From: DASYAE01 sp036501535
Lineage (GTDB): Bacteria > Actinomycetota > Actinomycetes > Streptomycetales > Catenulisporaceae
Direction: 5' to 3'
Length of the DNA stretch: 64,000 nucleotides
NCBI GenBank assembly: GCA_036501535.1
Contig: DASYAE010000131.1
Location: 17,364-81,363 of the forward strand
The notes beneath the pieces are model-generated. The model worked only from the letters and a program-made list of their open reading frames with translations. It had not been told where the DNA came from and did not search any database. A program made the translations under genes and the position numbers. Shown here one piece after another: positions 20,601 to 26,770 of the stretch (positions are counted from its first letter, which is position 1; each line of letters begins with the position of its first letter).

Positions 20601-21390
20601 CGGCGGCGCCGCCGAGGGCGCCGGCCGCGGCGGCGAAGCCGATGTTGCCGTCGCTGCCGAACACGAGGTCCGAGACCCCGCCGATGATCGCGCCGTTGGC
20701 GGCGCCCAGGCCCACGTGCCCGACGAAGGTCTTCATGATGTCGGGGGCGATCACGTGCGCGCCGACGCCGACGATGCCGCCGACCGCGCCGGACAGCGCG
20801 CCCATCTCCAGCGCGCCGATGGTGGCGGAGGTGTTCCAGTGCGTGCGGTCGCCCTTGAGGAACTGGATCGTCTGGACCGCGACGTCCATCCCCACCATCG
20901 CGGCCACCGACTCGCCGACCGACCGGGCCACCTGCTTCATCAGGGTCTTGATGATGGCCTGGACGGTGAACCGGCCGGCCGCCTCGATCGCCGGCACCGC
21001 CGCGGCGCCGAAGATGGTCGAGGTCCACTCCGCGATCTGCTCCGCCATCCACAGCAGCTGCAGCAGGATCATGTACTTCGAGTACTCGATCTGCAGCGCG
21101 GTGTCCTTCGCCATGGAGCCGATCTGCTCCGCGCCCTGCGCCATCTGCGGAATGCTGGTGTACAGGCTGTTCATGAAGCTCGTGAACTGGTCCGCGGCCG
21201 GCCCGTTGAAGCCGCCCTGGACCGCGCTGGTGGCCTCGCCGACGCCGTCCACCACGTCGTGCAGCTGAACGGCGGCCGTGTTCCAGCCGTCGCCGAGCTC
21301 GGACAACTTGTCCTCGTCGCCCTGCGGCCACGACTGGCCGGCCGCCATCTCGACCAGCCAGTTCAGCTCCGGCGGAATGTCGATGCTCAT
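11608..21390 (-). CDS. Giant T7SS-associated protein with three inositol-polyphosphate-kinase-like and two cysteine-peptidase-like modules
   Basis: A 3260-residue protein starting ten bases after the 336-aa gene. Residues 1-100 are WXG/LXG-like helices (FNGPAADQFTSF). Hydrophobic and Gly-rich helices lie at about 103-140 and 205-265, then Ser/Thr/Pro/Ala-rich disorder to about 780. Module order: peptidase-like copy 1 (784-968), kinase-like 1 (1040-1366), kinase-like 2 (1473-1729), peptidase-like copy 2 (1816-2001), kinase-like 3 (2091-2357). All kinase-like copies keep PHxLDxKIGAxT, RGYRVVGGTGI, ASVLMAVDR and KLIDFAH, the IPK family motifs. The peptidase-like copies keep EVHTSD and VLAACEA or VLVACQA. 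A charged coiled coil (about 2617-2830) and a conserved-looking C-terminal helical domain (about 2887-3260) follow. No signal peptide is present; export by T7SS is inferred from the locus and N-terminus. The function is unknown; an effector or polymorphic-toxin role is possible. Confidence 0.92.
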   Translation of the reverse strand: MSIDIPPELNWLVEMAAGQSWPQGDEDKLSELGDGWNTAAVQLHDVVDGVGEATSAVQGGFNGPAADQFTSFMNSLYTSIPQMAQGAEQIGSMAKDTALQIEYSKYMILLQLLWMAEQIAEWTSTIFGAAAVPAIEAAGRFTVQAIIKTLMKQVARSVGESVAAMVGMDVAVQTIQFLKGDRTHWNTSATIGALEMGALSGAVGGIVGVGAHVIAPDIMKTFVGHVGLGAANGAIIGGVSDLVFGSDGNIGFAAAAGALGGAAGHRRGGGGGPGPLNLHIDVDDDPGGPPPAYHKVADDQPPPYSARPEPAPVNGSGEHSSANGSSNGSVNGTANGTGNSTANNTANGAAHGGGNTGDESNIPLTSPAPDYTAASAPAAAPAAASGHETGTDTPAEDQASSPLPATESADAPAAATGTGSASASTGANGAARGSDSSSSAESSTATSSATSGPARSTSDSSSGLTSSASPSTGIRTTSQPSETAASGSSNHYSGLPGLESTTPQPHAAAVGPTAQVGSGEAHSAQAPATQHVSAPASTPTPHESATATPPPAAHAQSPQPTQTHPTATSSEPLPAPHATTAPAAPHTVESPQASHTSQTLHSAAPAPVAHDSSSAAPASGDQRPAGLPGLEGGPTPVAAQAEAHAAPQPDDHAATESPAPTVGAGSSAAMHTPASGPTRDSATGDTSPPPETELPPPSVRTQSDTGSTQHTDPATASPTSVRTESEPAPASDGVGETRAAAPAEAPAVSTHSEDPSPAPNGDQHVTFGSSGGNDSRRAPGAGGDDFSNLVTRTLENSRGRFGRAFVGPDDQARLEQHIGNFDASIGQVAHVAKNGDEWESSGPRSQVPWDPTKPHYIAEVHTSDDGGFSVAVSSGKTSLTPGQFGGVLRRRPSFTGRPEDAPLVLAACEAARPGPDGIAPAQHLADETGATVYAPTSDVVALEDGTGNFALTNDADGNRGAWVKFEPRTVPAPEPVRTVSSPGAHGDSETSNPDVSHSGSNAPVTFTRGGSSSTARPAAGHQDRPGQQQPHAEQPQQAPNTGGHGKIVTRAGGRVVGKPTNAVEADFYRKIRALPEDDPLRQIVPRPYTEAEVAHLETQIAAGVEHPTLPTGPATEHPAGGTDHPAPTSGPSVERPAPSSDHPAPAPSSDHPTPAPAPAAAPAAQHPAPGHDDSQVLIENITHGMNDPHLLDVKIGARTASRTELERHLSAVSAQIKKWKLKVADKTTGSSSRGYRVVGGTGIKSGTAGERATAGRASDTHIRGYAAPEEGSIQDLAHQLHQQVLHIADVVKGSGHTAIAASVLMAVDRHPGPGAEGAVQAKLIDFAHTFGPDDPGMSRDQFDKYSNNFDEGIRNLAKTLGDIAESQPARPGHDEAAPSTSAPPADTRTTPAPIAHQHTETDTPAPQDSTTAGPADRPAPAPTPRSGSGREPFTFGDRSTRTPIRLETGDSHAPAEAPHTRPDDTAPVAAPANTGGHGGIQRRAGGQVLEKPTNQVESDFYQMVRQLPADDPLRQVVPRSYTAAEVAHMEGRPAQPGGGGGDPRVYIENITHGMTDPHVLDIKIGAKTASKQELLRHLKASSAFLKKYKLKAADKVTGSASRGYRVVGGTGISGGRSGIGRNSETHLRGYANPDEGSVEHLAQQLHDQVQAIADAAAGSGRTYIGASVLMAVDRQPDSPAGAVRATLIDFAHAFGPGDEGMSQAQYDKYADNFNDGINNLTRDLGGIAHDQAQAPAAVADPRGSRPAALGGDSAGDRPPVTTDPSADRPAAPPATESAPVTSDPSEDRPAPPASGQHVAFGSGGAGDSHSASGAGHGDFTNLVTHTLENSRGRFGRAFVGPDDQARLEQHFGNFDASIGQIAHLAMNGDHWEPTGERSEVPWDPTKPHYIAEVHTSDEGNFNVAVSSGKTSLGAGQFGGVLRRRPSFTGRPEEAPLVLVACQAAVRGPDGVAPAQHLADETGATVYAPTSDVVALEDGTGNFALTTDADGNRGQWVKFEPRTSSTPVPEHGPALAQNHASSISSDSHPAPAPATGHEQFAFGGKDPRSSIQLETGPPRTSAASAAEQSHSQTEGAPPRATTSVTESQQAPNTGGHGGITTRAGGQVLEKPTNQIESDFYQMVRQLPADDPLRQVVPHSYTGAEVAHMEGRPAPAADQRPPGGGSGDSRIYIENITHGMTDPHLLDIKIGARTASRTELERNLTTLAAQIKKLKIKAVDKATGSSSRGYRVVGGTGISGSGAIGRAVVGRESDTHIRGYTAPEEGSVQDLAHQLQQKVLEIADAVGRSGQTAIAASVLMAVDRHPGGAGQDSVRAKLIDFAHAFGPGDEGMSQDQFDKYNDNFDEGIRNLAKTLGDIAQSRPATSTAAAAADTHAAYPAAHTPAPAPAPADRPATTSGSGPAREPFTFGDHSPGATAPAPAGHHETPETTGREPAAAPAPAPVSASVPVGGGRHEQPVSGQSSRSGKLPADAEPDVIDWSDVDEATQGQADAMTEYAAAAGRLVTTLAVHQQLVDRVYGAGSSHDESDLAENQRQLAEAEARFDTAEQRMVDVGMGDLSGRDDERLPETLTSLSADEFYTVMRRADEMLGTPHIVSSHDEAAAAREEQTAARVHVADELARGHEEQAAQSAAELGRRYFRRSGVGGGVLQVRNRDLSAEFQRHTQEIKDDITRQIAREEQIANAALAAATHRRTEQQQRVAQDYAAEIRRVEQVEARTSADLAARAELLRSRAQMYRPDQLAVYQRQLRDERRTLVTQSRDERARLGAIQRSALRDIDARYTQDRHQALEHLARVDATRRDVPDELIRRQRAALNRMVDNVVDSLMAEQRDARFYNARPMAARELAEFRRELPRIQTKLKKLVVDPKGYKGYHPILERNIGQHPDYGAKQHSVKVDNHTDLVRNVKGWVEAKPNRHREKLIARQVEADGHVERMVDVLSRRLYRHIQRLPNSEQIMAELGRGRSDFNGEPLGSYMPYFSRAKLPRELQHLATPIWDRGGIPAVLRDPGSFSLRDKMIAVHDLFEYFSTANHTPQTRGTNLLPVESDDNKYNTTAIDRRGRRIEATTDRGQNPVRQPDGRVRIHPSTRNENEPSTMLARDLRIPVWAGQSFTAMRMFKLAEWAGATKYEMGAVAWGIFSFWRLHYDHTTEYSYHTLHEVMDVAQNFGVSYSLLDQTASLGRVNPQSAVTDAIGLADNLLAGRVPVTDHGMVIDFDQSELTALAMNLTRAVRTAMDTGSSRNLRALLDAIQATEAQLGANVPL
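14320..15120 (-). repeat. IPK-like module, copy 3
   Basis: This segment encodes residues about 2091-2357 of the giant protein, from NTGGHGGITTRAGG to TLGDIAQ. Motifs are an ATP-lobe Lys in GQVLEKPTNQ, the ESDFYQMVRQL helix, YIENITHGMTDPHLLDIKIG (substrate and catalytic), RGYRVVGGTGI, ASVLMAVDR and KLIDFAHAFGP. It lacks the Pro-rich insertion of copy 1. Confidence 0.85.
15388..15943 (-). repeat. Clan-CD peptidase-like module, copy 2
   Basis: Encodes residues about 1816-2001, from DFTNLVTHTLENSRG to WVKFEPR. The putative catalytic pair is His in EVHTSDEG and Cys in LVLVACQAA. It matches copy 1 closely at DNA level; about 80 bases around 15450-15530 differ at only about two positions from 18550-18630. 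Confidence 0.75.
16205..16974 (-). repeat. IPK-like module, copy 2
   Basis: Encodes residues about 1473-1729, from NTGGHGGIQRRAGG to DLGGIAH. All family motifs are kept (PHVLDIKIGAKT, RGYRVVGGTGI, ASVLMAVDR, TLIDFAHAFGP). It differs from the other two copies mainly in the helix after the KIG motif (LLRHLKASSAFLKKYKLK). Confidence 0.85.
17294..18273 (-). repeat. IPK-like module, copy 1, with Pro-rich insertion
   Basis: Encodes residues about 1040-1366, from NTGGHGKIVTRAGG to TLGDIAE. The motifs are PHLLDVKIGART, RGYRVVGGTGI, ASVLMAVDR and KLIDFAHTFGP. A Pro/Ala/His-rich insertion of about 65 residues sits between the N-lobe and the hinge, where many IPK proteins also vary in length. Confidence 0.85.
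18487..19040 (-). repeat. Clan-CD peptidase-like module, copy 1
   Basis: Encodes residues about 784-968, from DFSNLVTRTLENSRG to WVKFEPR. His in EVHTSDDGG and Cys in LVLAACEAA are the candidate dyad. After the Cys, a TVYAPTSDVVALEDG strand and a terminal GAWVKFEP resemble the end of C80 (toxin CPD) domains. Confidence 0.75.
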
Positions 21391-21400
21391 GGCCTGCTCG

Positions 21401-22411
21401 TCAGCCCTTGGTCTTCGGCTCGCCGGTGTCCACCGGGCCGAGGTTCGGGATGGTGTTGGCGTCCTCGGTGGAGCTGTAGCCGCGGACCATGGTGTTGATA
21501 CCGTCCGCGGTGCTGTCCAGAACCGACTTGGTGCCGTACAGGCCTTCGTGCATCTGATCCCGGGCGGGCATATACGCCTCGCCGAACTGCTTGCCGGTGT
21601 CGTCGTCCGGGCCGCCCCAGCACTCGCCCAGCGAGTCGAGCGCGCTGATCCCCCCGAATATGGTGCCCAGGCGCATCGACAGCGCGGTGACCGCGGGCAT
21701 GCCGAGGGCGAGCTGACCGGTGTTCACGTAGACGGACTGGCCGGAATAGGCGCCCGGGGTGGCAGGCGTCGCATTGCTGTAGGAGCCGTTCCCGTTGCCG
21801 TTGTTGTCCCCGTTGCCGTCGTCACTGCCGTCGTCACTGCCCGGCTGTGGGGCGGCGATCCGGTCCATCAGCAACGGCGTGCCGTCCTCCGCACCGGCAT
21901 TCGCCGGGAGCCGGTCGAGGAGCCTCGGCGTGGCATCGTCCGTGCCGGCTACCGGCTCCTGGACGGCGAGGCGGTCCATCAGCCTCGGCGTGCCCGGCTG
22001 GACCGGGAGCTCGGGTTCGAGCGTGCCCTGCCGCAGGGTCTCGCCCGGTGCCGCGTTGTCGAGCCTGCCCTCGGTGAGCCTCGCCCGCACGAAGGTGTTG
22101 TCCTGGACCGGAGTGGCCGGGGTCGCCGGTGTCGCCGGAACGCCCTTGAGCGCAGGCGTCTCCGCACCGTCGACCGCTCCTTCATTGAGGAGGCGGGCTT
22201 TGGTGAACACCGGGGTGTTCGGGATGGCGGGCGTGACCGGAATGGCGGGTGTCGCCGGGATCGCCGGCTGGAGCGGCGACAGCGGGATGGCCGGCGTCGC
22301 CGGAGTGAACGTATCGCCGAGCGGCAGTCCCTGGCTTTCCGGGATGACGGGCTGCAGCGGGTCGACGGACTTGACGAACGTCGGCGTGTCGTTTCCGGAA
22401 GAACCACTCAT
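21401..22411 (-). CDS. WXG-like T7SS-associated protein with Pro/Thr repeat N-terminus
   Basis: A 336-residue protein of unrecognised exact family. The first ~215 residues are low-complexity: repeats of the type PATPAIP and VTPAIPNTP, then three variants of the type TPRLMDRLA, TPRLLDRLP and TPLLMDRIA. The C-terminal ~110 residues are helical with LGECWGGPDDDTGKQFGEAY, a WGG variant of the WXG turn followed by a long second helix, typical of actinomycete ESX substrates and partners. It ends ten bases before the giant gene and may be its secretion partner. No signal peptide is visible. Confidence 0.75.
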   Translation of the reverse strand: MSGSSGNDTPTFVKSVDPLQPVIPESQGLPLGDTFTPATPAIPLSPLQPAIPATPAIPVTPAIPNTPVFTKARLLNEGAVDGAETPALKGVPATPATPATPVQDNTFVRARLTEGRLDNAAPGETLRQGTLEPELPVQPGTPRLMDRLAVQEPVAGTDDATPRLLDRLPANAGAEDGTPLLMDRIAAPQPGSDDGSDDGNGDNNGNGNGSYSNATPATPGAYSGQSVYVNTGQLALGMPAVTALSMRLGTIFGGISALDSLGECWGGPDDDTGKQFGEAYMPARDQMHEGLYGTKSVLDSTADGINTMVRGYSSTEDANTIPNLGPVDTGEPKTKG

Positions 22412-22424
22412 CTCGCTCAGTCCC

Positions 22425-22859
22425 TCAGTCCCTTGATGCGTGCGGTACGGCGCGGCCGGTGTCGATGTACTCCCTGACCTGGTCGAGCATCGGCGGCTCG
22501 GCCGGGATGCCGGCGGCCACGTCCGCCCTGCCCTGGATCAGGTCCATGAAGTTCATGCCGGCCGGCATCTCCGGCATCAGCATCGACTTCATGCTCTCCA
22601 TCGCCTTGGCCCTGGCCGCCTGGATGGTGGCGGTGATCACCTCGGCCAGCTCGACCGGGGTCATCCGCTTGTACGCCCCGGTCGGGAACTCGAGGGCGGT
22701 GATCTCGCCCTGCACGTTCACCGTGACCTTCACCGTCTGGCGCTGGGCCGTGGCGGTGCCGGTGACCGCGGCGATCTGCCGCTGCAGGTCCCCGGCCTTG
22801 GACCGGCGCTCACGGTACTGCGCCATCAATTCTTCGAGGTCTGCGGCATAACCGCCCAT
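22425..22859 (-). CDS. YbaB/EbfC-family protein (EspL-like)
   Basis: A 144-residue protein. Residues about 5-100 match the YbaB/EbfC fold: a charged helix (LEELMAQYRERRSKAGDLQRQ), then the strand pair TVKVTVNVQGEITALEF and a C-terminal helix AEVITATIQAARAKAME. EbfC proteins bind DNA as dimers, but relatives in ESX loci (EspL) act in secretion or substrate stability. A ~45-residue Met/Pro-rich tail follows. It lies between two WXG-type substrate genes. Confidence 0.82.
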   Translation of the reverse strand: MGGYAADLEELMAQYRERRSKAGDLQRQIAAVTGTATAQRQTVKVTVNVQGEITALEFPTGAYKRMTPVELAEVITATIQAARAKAMESMKSMLMPEMPAGMNFMDLIQGRADVAAGIPAEPPMLDQVREYIDTGRAVPHASRD

Positions 22860-22911
22860 CGCCTGCCTCCCGGTCTCGCACTCGTCGCCATCAGGGTCCT
22901 GATCGTTTTGG

Positions 22912-25779
22912 TCACATCTCCCAGTCGCCGCGCCCGGCGCCCCACATACCGGGGTCCTGGACCAGCAGGTCCGCCACTCCGCGGCTCTTCGCCGACTCCT
23001 CGTCGGCGTCAGGGTTCTCGGTGTCGTCCGCGGCCGGCTCGAGGACGGCCGCGGCGGCCTTCGCGCTCGCCGCCTCCGGGTCGTATCCCTCCGGCGGCGG
23101 GGCGAGCCGCAGCCTGCGGCCGCCCGGCCCGCCGGCGGGCCCGCCCTCGGCCGCCGAGCCGTTTCCGGCCGCCGGCTCGGCGCTCCGGTTCGGCCGCCAG
23201 GTGGCGACGCCCGGCACGCCGTCGGGCTCCGGCTCCCCGCTCCCGTCGTCGGCCGGACCGCCTGCGCCGTCCTGCCAGGCGCCCTCGTCGCCGCTCACGA
23301 TCCGGGCCTGGACCTCGCCCTCGTCCCGGTCCCGCCGCCGGCGGTTGGCCCAGAGACCCAGCGCGAACATCCCGGCGTCCGCCGCGGTCGCGCCGACGTC
23401 CCAGCCGGAAGGGTCCTGCGATGCGCCGTCATGTCCGAGCACCGGCACGTGGTCGCCCGGGAGCTCGGGGGGCGCGGTGTACGTCGGTTCCGGCCCCGGC
23501 TCCGGTCCGGGCTCCGGTTCCAGCTCGAGCTCTGCACCCAGCTCTTCCGCGTCAAGCTCATCCGCCCCGGGCGGCGATGCGCCGCCCGGCGGGGCACCGT
23601 GCTGCTCGGCCGCGGACCAGCTGTCCGGCGGCTGCTGCCCCCAGACGAACACGCCGCCGAGCACCGCTTCGTGGTGCTTGTGGTCGCCGTTCGCATGGCC
23701 CGCTTGGGTTTCCTCGACGGCGGCCGCGATCTGAGCACCCGCCTCGTCCGCCGCGGCGGCGACCGGTCCGGTCTCGGCGAATTCGACCTCTTCGACCCCG
23801 CCCTCCGCTTCCGGCGGCGTCTGCTCGGCCGCGGCCCACGATTCGTCTTCGCCCGCGTCCGCTCCGTGGGTCGCCTCGACCTCTTCGGGGGCGGGATCGG
23901 CCTGCCACTCCTCGACGTCGCCGGCGAGCAGGCCCGAGGAGTCGGAGGGATCGGCCGCGCCCGCCCCGGGCGCGCCGGCACCTGCTCCGGGCGCCATCGG
24001 CATCATCGGCTCGCCGTCCGCGCCGGCGGCCTCGGCAGGCAGCTCGGCGCCGGCCAGTCCGTCGGTTCCGGCCACGGCGCCGTCCGGCGACCCCACCTCG
24101 TCGAGCCCGGGAAGGCCTTCCCAGGGTTCTGACGACTCGGCCAGCAGGCCGGAGGAGTCGGACGGCTCGCCGCTCGCCAGCGCGGCGGGCGAGCCGCCCA
24201 TCCCGGGCATCATCGGCATGCCGTCCATGCCCTCGCCGGGCGCGGCGCCGGTGGCGGAGCCCAGTTCGTCGGGCAACGCCTCGCTGGTGAAGGGCTCAGA
24301 GTCGCCCGCGAGCAGACCGGAGGAATCAGAGGGCTCGGATGCGGACCCGGCCGGCATTCCGCCCGCGCCGCCCGGCATCATCGGCATGCCGCCCGCGCCC
24401 TCGCCGGCCGCGGTGCCGGCGGTGGAGCCGACGTCGTCGGGCGCCACCTCGTCGGCGAAGGGGGTCGAGTCGCCGGCGAGCAGGCCGGAGGAGTCGGAGG
24501 GCTCTGAGGTGAGCGACGGCGGCGCACCGCTCGTGCCGCCGGGCATCATGGGCAGGCCGGAGCTGTCCGCACCCGGTGCGTCCGACTCCAGGGAGCTCAG
24601 GGGCGCGCCGCCGTCCAGGCCCGAAAGGCCGTCCCCGGTCGGAAGGTCCTCGCTCGCCGGATTGAGCGCCTCGTCCATGGCGGGATCGACGGCGCCCGAG
24701 GTGTCGTCCGGCGACGAGGTCAACGGCAGGCTGTCGCCCGGCGCCGAGCTGTCCGGCGCGGGTGAGGTGGCGAAGGGCGAGGTGGCGAGGTCCGACGGCG
24801 AGTCGCTCGCTCCGGGCGGCGGCGAGACGGCGAAGTTGCTCAGCGGCAGCGGGCTGCCCGCGCCGCTGTCGGGGCCGGGCGCCGGACTCGTCGCGAACGG
24901 CGGCGGGCTGTCAGTGCCCGACGGCGGCGGGGCCGTGCTGAAGGCGGGCGGGGGCGGGACGGTCGCCCCCGCGGTCGGCGGCGGGACCGTCGTGAAGGGC
25001 GGCGGCGGGGAGATGGGCGGGGGCGGAGATATCGGCGGGGGCGGGGAAATGGGCGGAGGCGGGGAGATCGGAGGCGGCGGGGGTATGTCGCCGGGCGGCG
25101 GCGTGGTGGTCGAGCTCGGGCTCTTGACGTTGTTGATCGTGTCGGTGTAGCTCGCGACCACCTGATTGAGCACGTTGCGCATGTCGTCGGTCATGTCGGT
25201 GACCAGCTGCGGCTTCTCGTGGATCATGACTCGGCCACTGCTGTCCACATCCGCGCCCTGCGCCTTGGCCTCCGCCGCGTACCACTCGTCGATGCTCTCG
25301 ACCTGGGCCTGCGCCCATGACAGCATGTTGCCGTTGTCGGTCAGCTGGTCCGGGACCGAGAAGCCCATCGCGCCGCCAGTCAGCACGTTGACGTTCTGGG
25401 TGACGTTGTTCGAGAACGAGGTCATCATCGTCATGAACGCGTCGGCGGCGTCGCCGGTCCACGGCGAGTCGGTGTTCCCGGCCAGCGCCTTGGCCTGGTC
25501 GGAGATGCTCTGCGCGACCATCGCCATGGTCTGCTGGACGGTGTAGAAGGCCTGCCCGGCGTCCCACAGGCTCTGCGGGTTCGAGACGGCCGCGGCCTCG
25601 TTGTAGTCGTCCTGCGAGACCAGCATCGAGCCGCCGTAGATGGCGGCCTCGATCTGCTTCCAGTCCCAGCTGGCGTAGTCGCTCGTGGACGCCTGTCCCG
25701 AGGCGTTGCCGAAGAGCGCGCCGTCGCTGCTGGTGGTGAAATTGCCGTTGTCCGTCTCGTCACCGGTGCTGTCGCCCAC
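22912..25779 (-). CDS. WXG-domain protein with Pro-rich region and SDSSGLL repeats
   Basis: A 955-residue protein. GTG at 25779 is chosen because GAGGAGG lies seven bases upstream; the ATG at 25800 has no such site. Residues about 30-190 are WXG/PPE-like helices with the turn SPWTGDAADAF. A PPPPISPPPP-type repeat (about 215-255) follows, then four copies of SDSSGLLAGD or a close variant, each usually preceded by PMMPG and followed by an acidic, Pro-rich 20-mer. Similar LL-D-x-W tails end many actinomycete ESX-locus proteins. The C-terminal third (VFVWGQQPPDSW onward) is acidic and Pro-rich. It is probably a secreted or surface T7SS protein; its function is unknown. Confidence 0.82.
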   Translation of the reverse strand: MGDSTGDETDNGNFTTSSDGALFGNASGQASTSDYASWDWKQIEAAIYGGSMLVSQDDYNEAAAVSNPQSLWDAGQAFYTVQQTMAMVAQSISDQAKALAGNTDSPWTGDAADAFMTMMTSFSNNVTQNVNVLTGGAMGFSVPDQLTDNGNMLSWAQAQVESIDEWYAAEAKAQGADVDSSGRVMIHEKPQLVTDMTDDMRNVLNQVVASYTDTINNVKSPSSTTTPPPGDIPPPPPISPPPPISPPPPISPPPPISPPPPFTTVPPPTAGATVPPPPAFSTAPPPSGTDSPPPFATSPAPGPDSGAGSPLPLSNFAVSPPPGASDSPSDLATSPFATSPAPDSSAPGDSLPLTSSPDDTSGAVDPAMDEALNPASEDLPTGDGLSGLDGGAPLSSLESDAPGADSSGLPMMPGGTSGAPPSLTSEPSDSSGLLAGDSTPFADEVAPDDVGSTAGTAAGEGAGGMPMMPGGAGGMPAGSASEPSDSSGLLAGDSEPFTSEALPDELGSATGAAPGEGMDGMPMMPGMGGSPAALASGEPSDSSGLLAESSEPWEGLPGLDEVGSPDGAVAGTDGLAGAELPAEAAGADGEPMMPMAPGAGAGAPGAGAADPSDSSGLLAGDVEEWQADPAPEEVEATHGADAGEDESWAAAEQTPPEAEGGVEEVEFAETGPVAAAADEAGAQIAAAVEETQAGHANGDHKHHEAVLGGVFVWGQQPPDSWSAAEQHGAPPGGASPPGADELDAEELGAELELEPEPGPEPGPEPTYTAPPELPGDHVPVLGHDGASQDPSGWDVGATAADAGMFALGLWANRRRRDRDEGEVQARIVSGDEGAWQDGAGGPADDGSGEPEPDGVPGVATWRPNRSAEPAAGNGSAAEGGPAGGPGGRRLRLAPPPEGYDPEAASAKAAAAVLEPAADDTENPDADEESAKSRGVADLLVQDPGMWGAGRGDWEM
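23925..24545 (-). repeat. Four coding repeats around SDSSGLLAGD
   Basis: Four units of roughly 60 residues in the 955-aa protein: EPSDSSGLLAGDSTPF, EPSDSSGLLAGDSEPF, EPSDSSGLLAESSEPW and DPSDSSGLLAGDVEEW, with MPMMPG-type linkers. A partial fifth (GADSSGLPMMPGG) precedes them. Confidence 0.85.
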
Positions 25780-25854
25780 GGTTCGCCTCCTCGGTTCCAT
25801 CCACTGGTGCCCGAAGGCGCGCGCACGCCTCCGGGCACCCGTTGCGCGGCCCGG

Positions 25855-26424
25855 TCAGCCGGACGAGCTGGAGCTGCTCGAGCTGCCGGAGCCGGACGCA
25901 TCGGACATCATGGTGCTGAAATCGCTCTGAACGGTCTGGAAGTCGGTCTGCAGATCCGTCGCCGAGGCGCCGTTCAGGTCCTCGGTGGACTTGTACTTCT
26001 GCTTCATCTGCGTGACCGCGTCGTTGACGTCGGACAGCCCCTGGACCAGATCCGAGATCACCTTCTGGTACTGGGACTTCAGCCCCGTGGTGCCGTTCGG
26101 GCCGTTGATCTGCGTCCTGATCGTGTCGGCGTGGAAGAACGCGCCGGGCTGGACGTTCACGTTGTCCAGCGTCGTGTACGCGGTCTTGAGCGGTGCGATC
26201 AACGCGTTCATGTTGGTCGCGAACAGGTCCAGCGACGGGGTGTCGACCGAGGTCTTGCCGCCCGGCACCGCCGGCGCCGCCGGCCCGTTGCCGCTCGGGT
26301 TGCCCTGCGACGACGAGTTGGGCGCGTCGGACGGGCTCCACGGCCCGGTCGGCGCCGGCGGGGGAGGCGGCGGCGGTGGCGGCGCCGGTGGGCTGGACTT
26401 GTTGTTGAGTGCGCCGTCGGCCAT
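25855..26424 (-). CDS. Small Pro-rich ESX-type helical protein
   Basis: A 189-residue protein with a nine-proline run near the N-terminus, a Ser/Asn/Pro linker and a ~120-residue helical hairpin-like part (FATNMNALIAPLKTAYTTLD and YQKVISDLVQGLSDVNDAV). It ends in a Ser run. No WXG turn is seen, but length, composition and position next to two WXG100 genes suggest an ESX substrate or chaperone. It starts four bases past the stop of the neighbouring WXG100 gene, suggesting coupling. Confidence 0.75.
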   Translation of the reverse strand: MADGALNNKSSPPAPPPPPPPPPAPTGPWSPSDAPNSSSQGNPSGNGPAAPAVPGGKTSVDTPSLDLFATNMNALIAPLKTAYTTLDNVNVQPGAFFHADTIRTQINGPNGTTGLKSQYQKVISDLVQGLSDVNDAVTQMKQKYKSTEDLNGASATDLQTDFQTVQSDFSTMMSDASGSGSSSSSSSSG

Positions 26425-26427
26425 GGA

Positions 26428-26718
26428 CTACTGGCCCCAGAGGCCGAGTCCCTGGTACTCGGCCTGCGCGTAGGAGTCGTTGATCTGGCCGAGCGAGTTC
26501 TGCGCGTTGTTGGCCTGCACCACCATCTGGGCCGCCGCGGCGTCCCACTTGGCCTTGGCGACGTTGTAGGCGTCGCGCGCGTTGCTGGTCCACTCGGCCA
26601 GGTTCATCTTGGAGCTGTTGTCCAGGTCGTCCAGCAGGCCCTGGATGTACTGGGCGATGGAGCCCATCTCCTCGGCGACAGCCGCGACGTTGCTCATGTT
26701 GACTGTGTACGTGGTCAT
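26428..26718 (-). CDS. WXG100-family protein (WTS variant)
   Basis: A 96-residue two-helix protein of exact WXG100 length. The central turn reads LAEWTSNARDAYNVAK, so the canonical Gly is replaced by Ser. The second helix ends with SYAQAEYQGLGLWGQ. WXG100 proteins are exported as heterodimers by EccC; the likely partner is the neighbour at 26771-27100. Confidence 0.9.
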   Translation of the reverse strand: MTTYTVNMSNVAAVAEEMGSIAQYIQGLLDDLDNSSKMNLAEWTSNARDAYNVAKAKWDAAAAQMVVQANNAQNSLGQINDSYAQAEYQGLGLWGQ

Positions 26719-26770
26719 CGTTACCTCGCTTCCCGGCGGCCGGACGGCCGCGCGTCGGATACCGTCCGGG

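Noticed and set aside
22440..24290. A 616-codon Arg/Pro-rich frame on the plus strand
   Set aside because: Antisense shadow of the YbaB-like and 955-aa WXG genes.
24990..25090. Possible sequencing artefact in the PPPPISPPPP repeat
   Set aside because: The reading frame is kept throughout and the repeat units differ at silent positions, so it is probably genuine.
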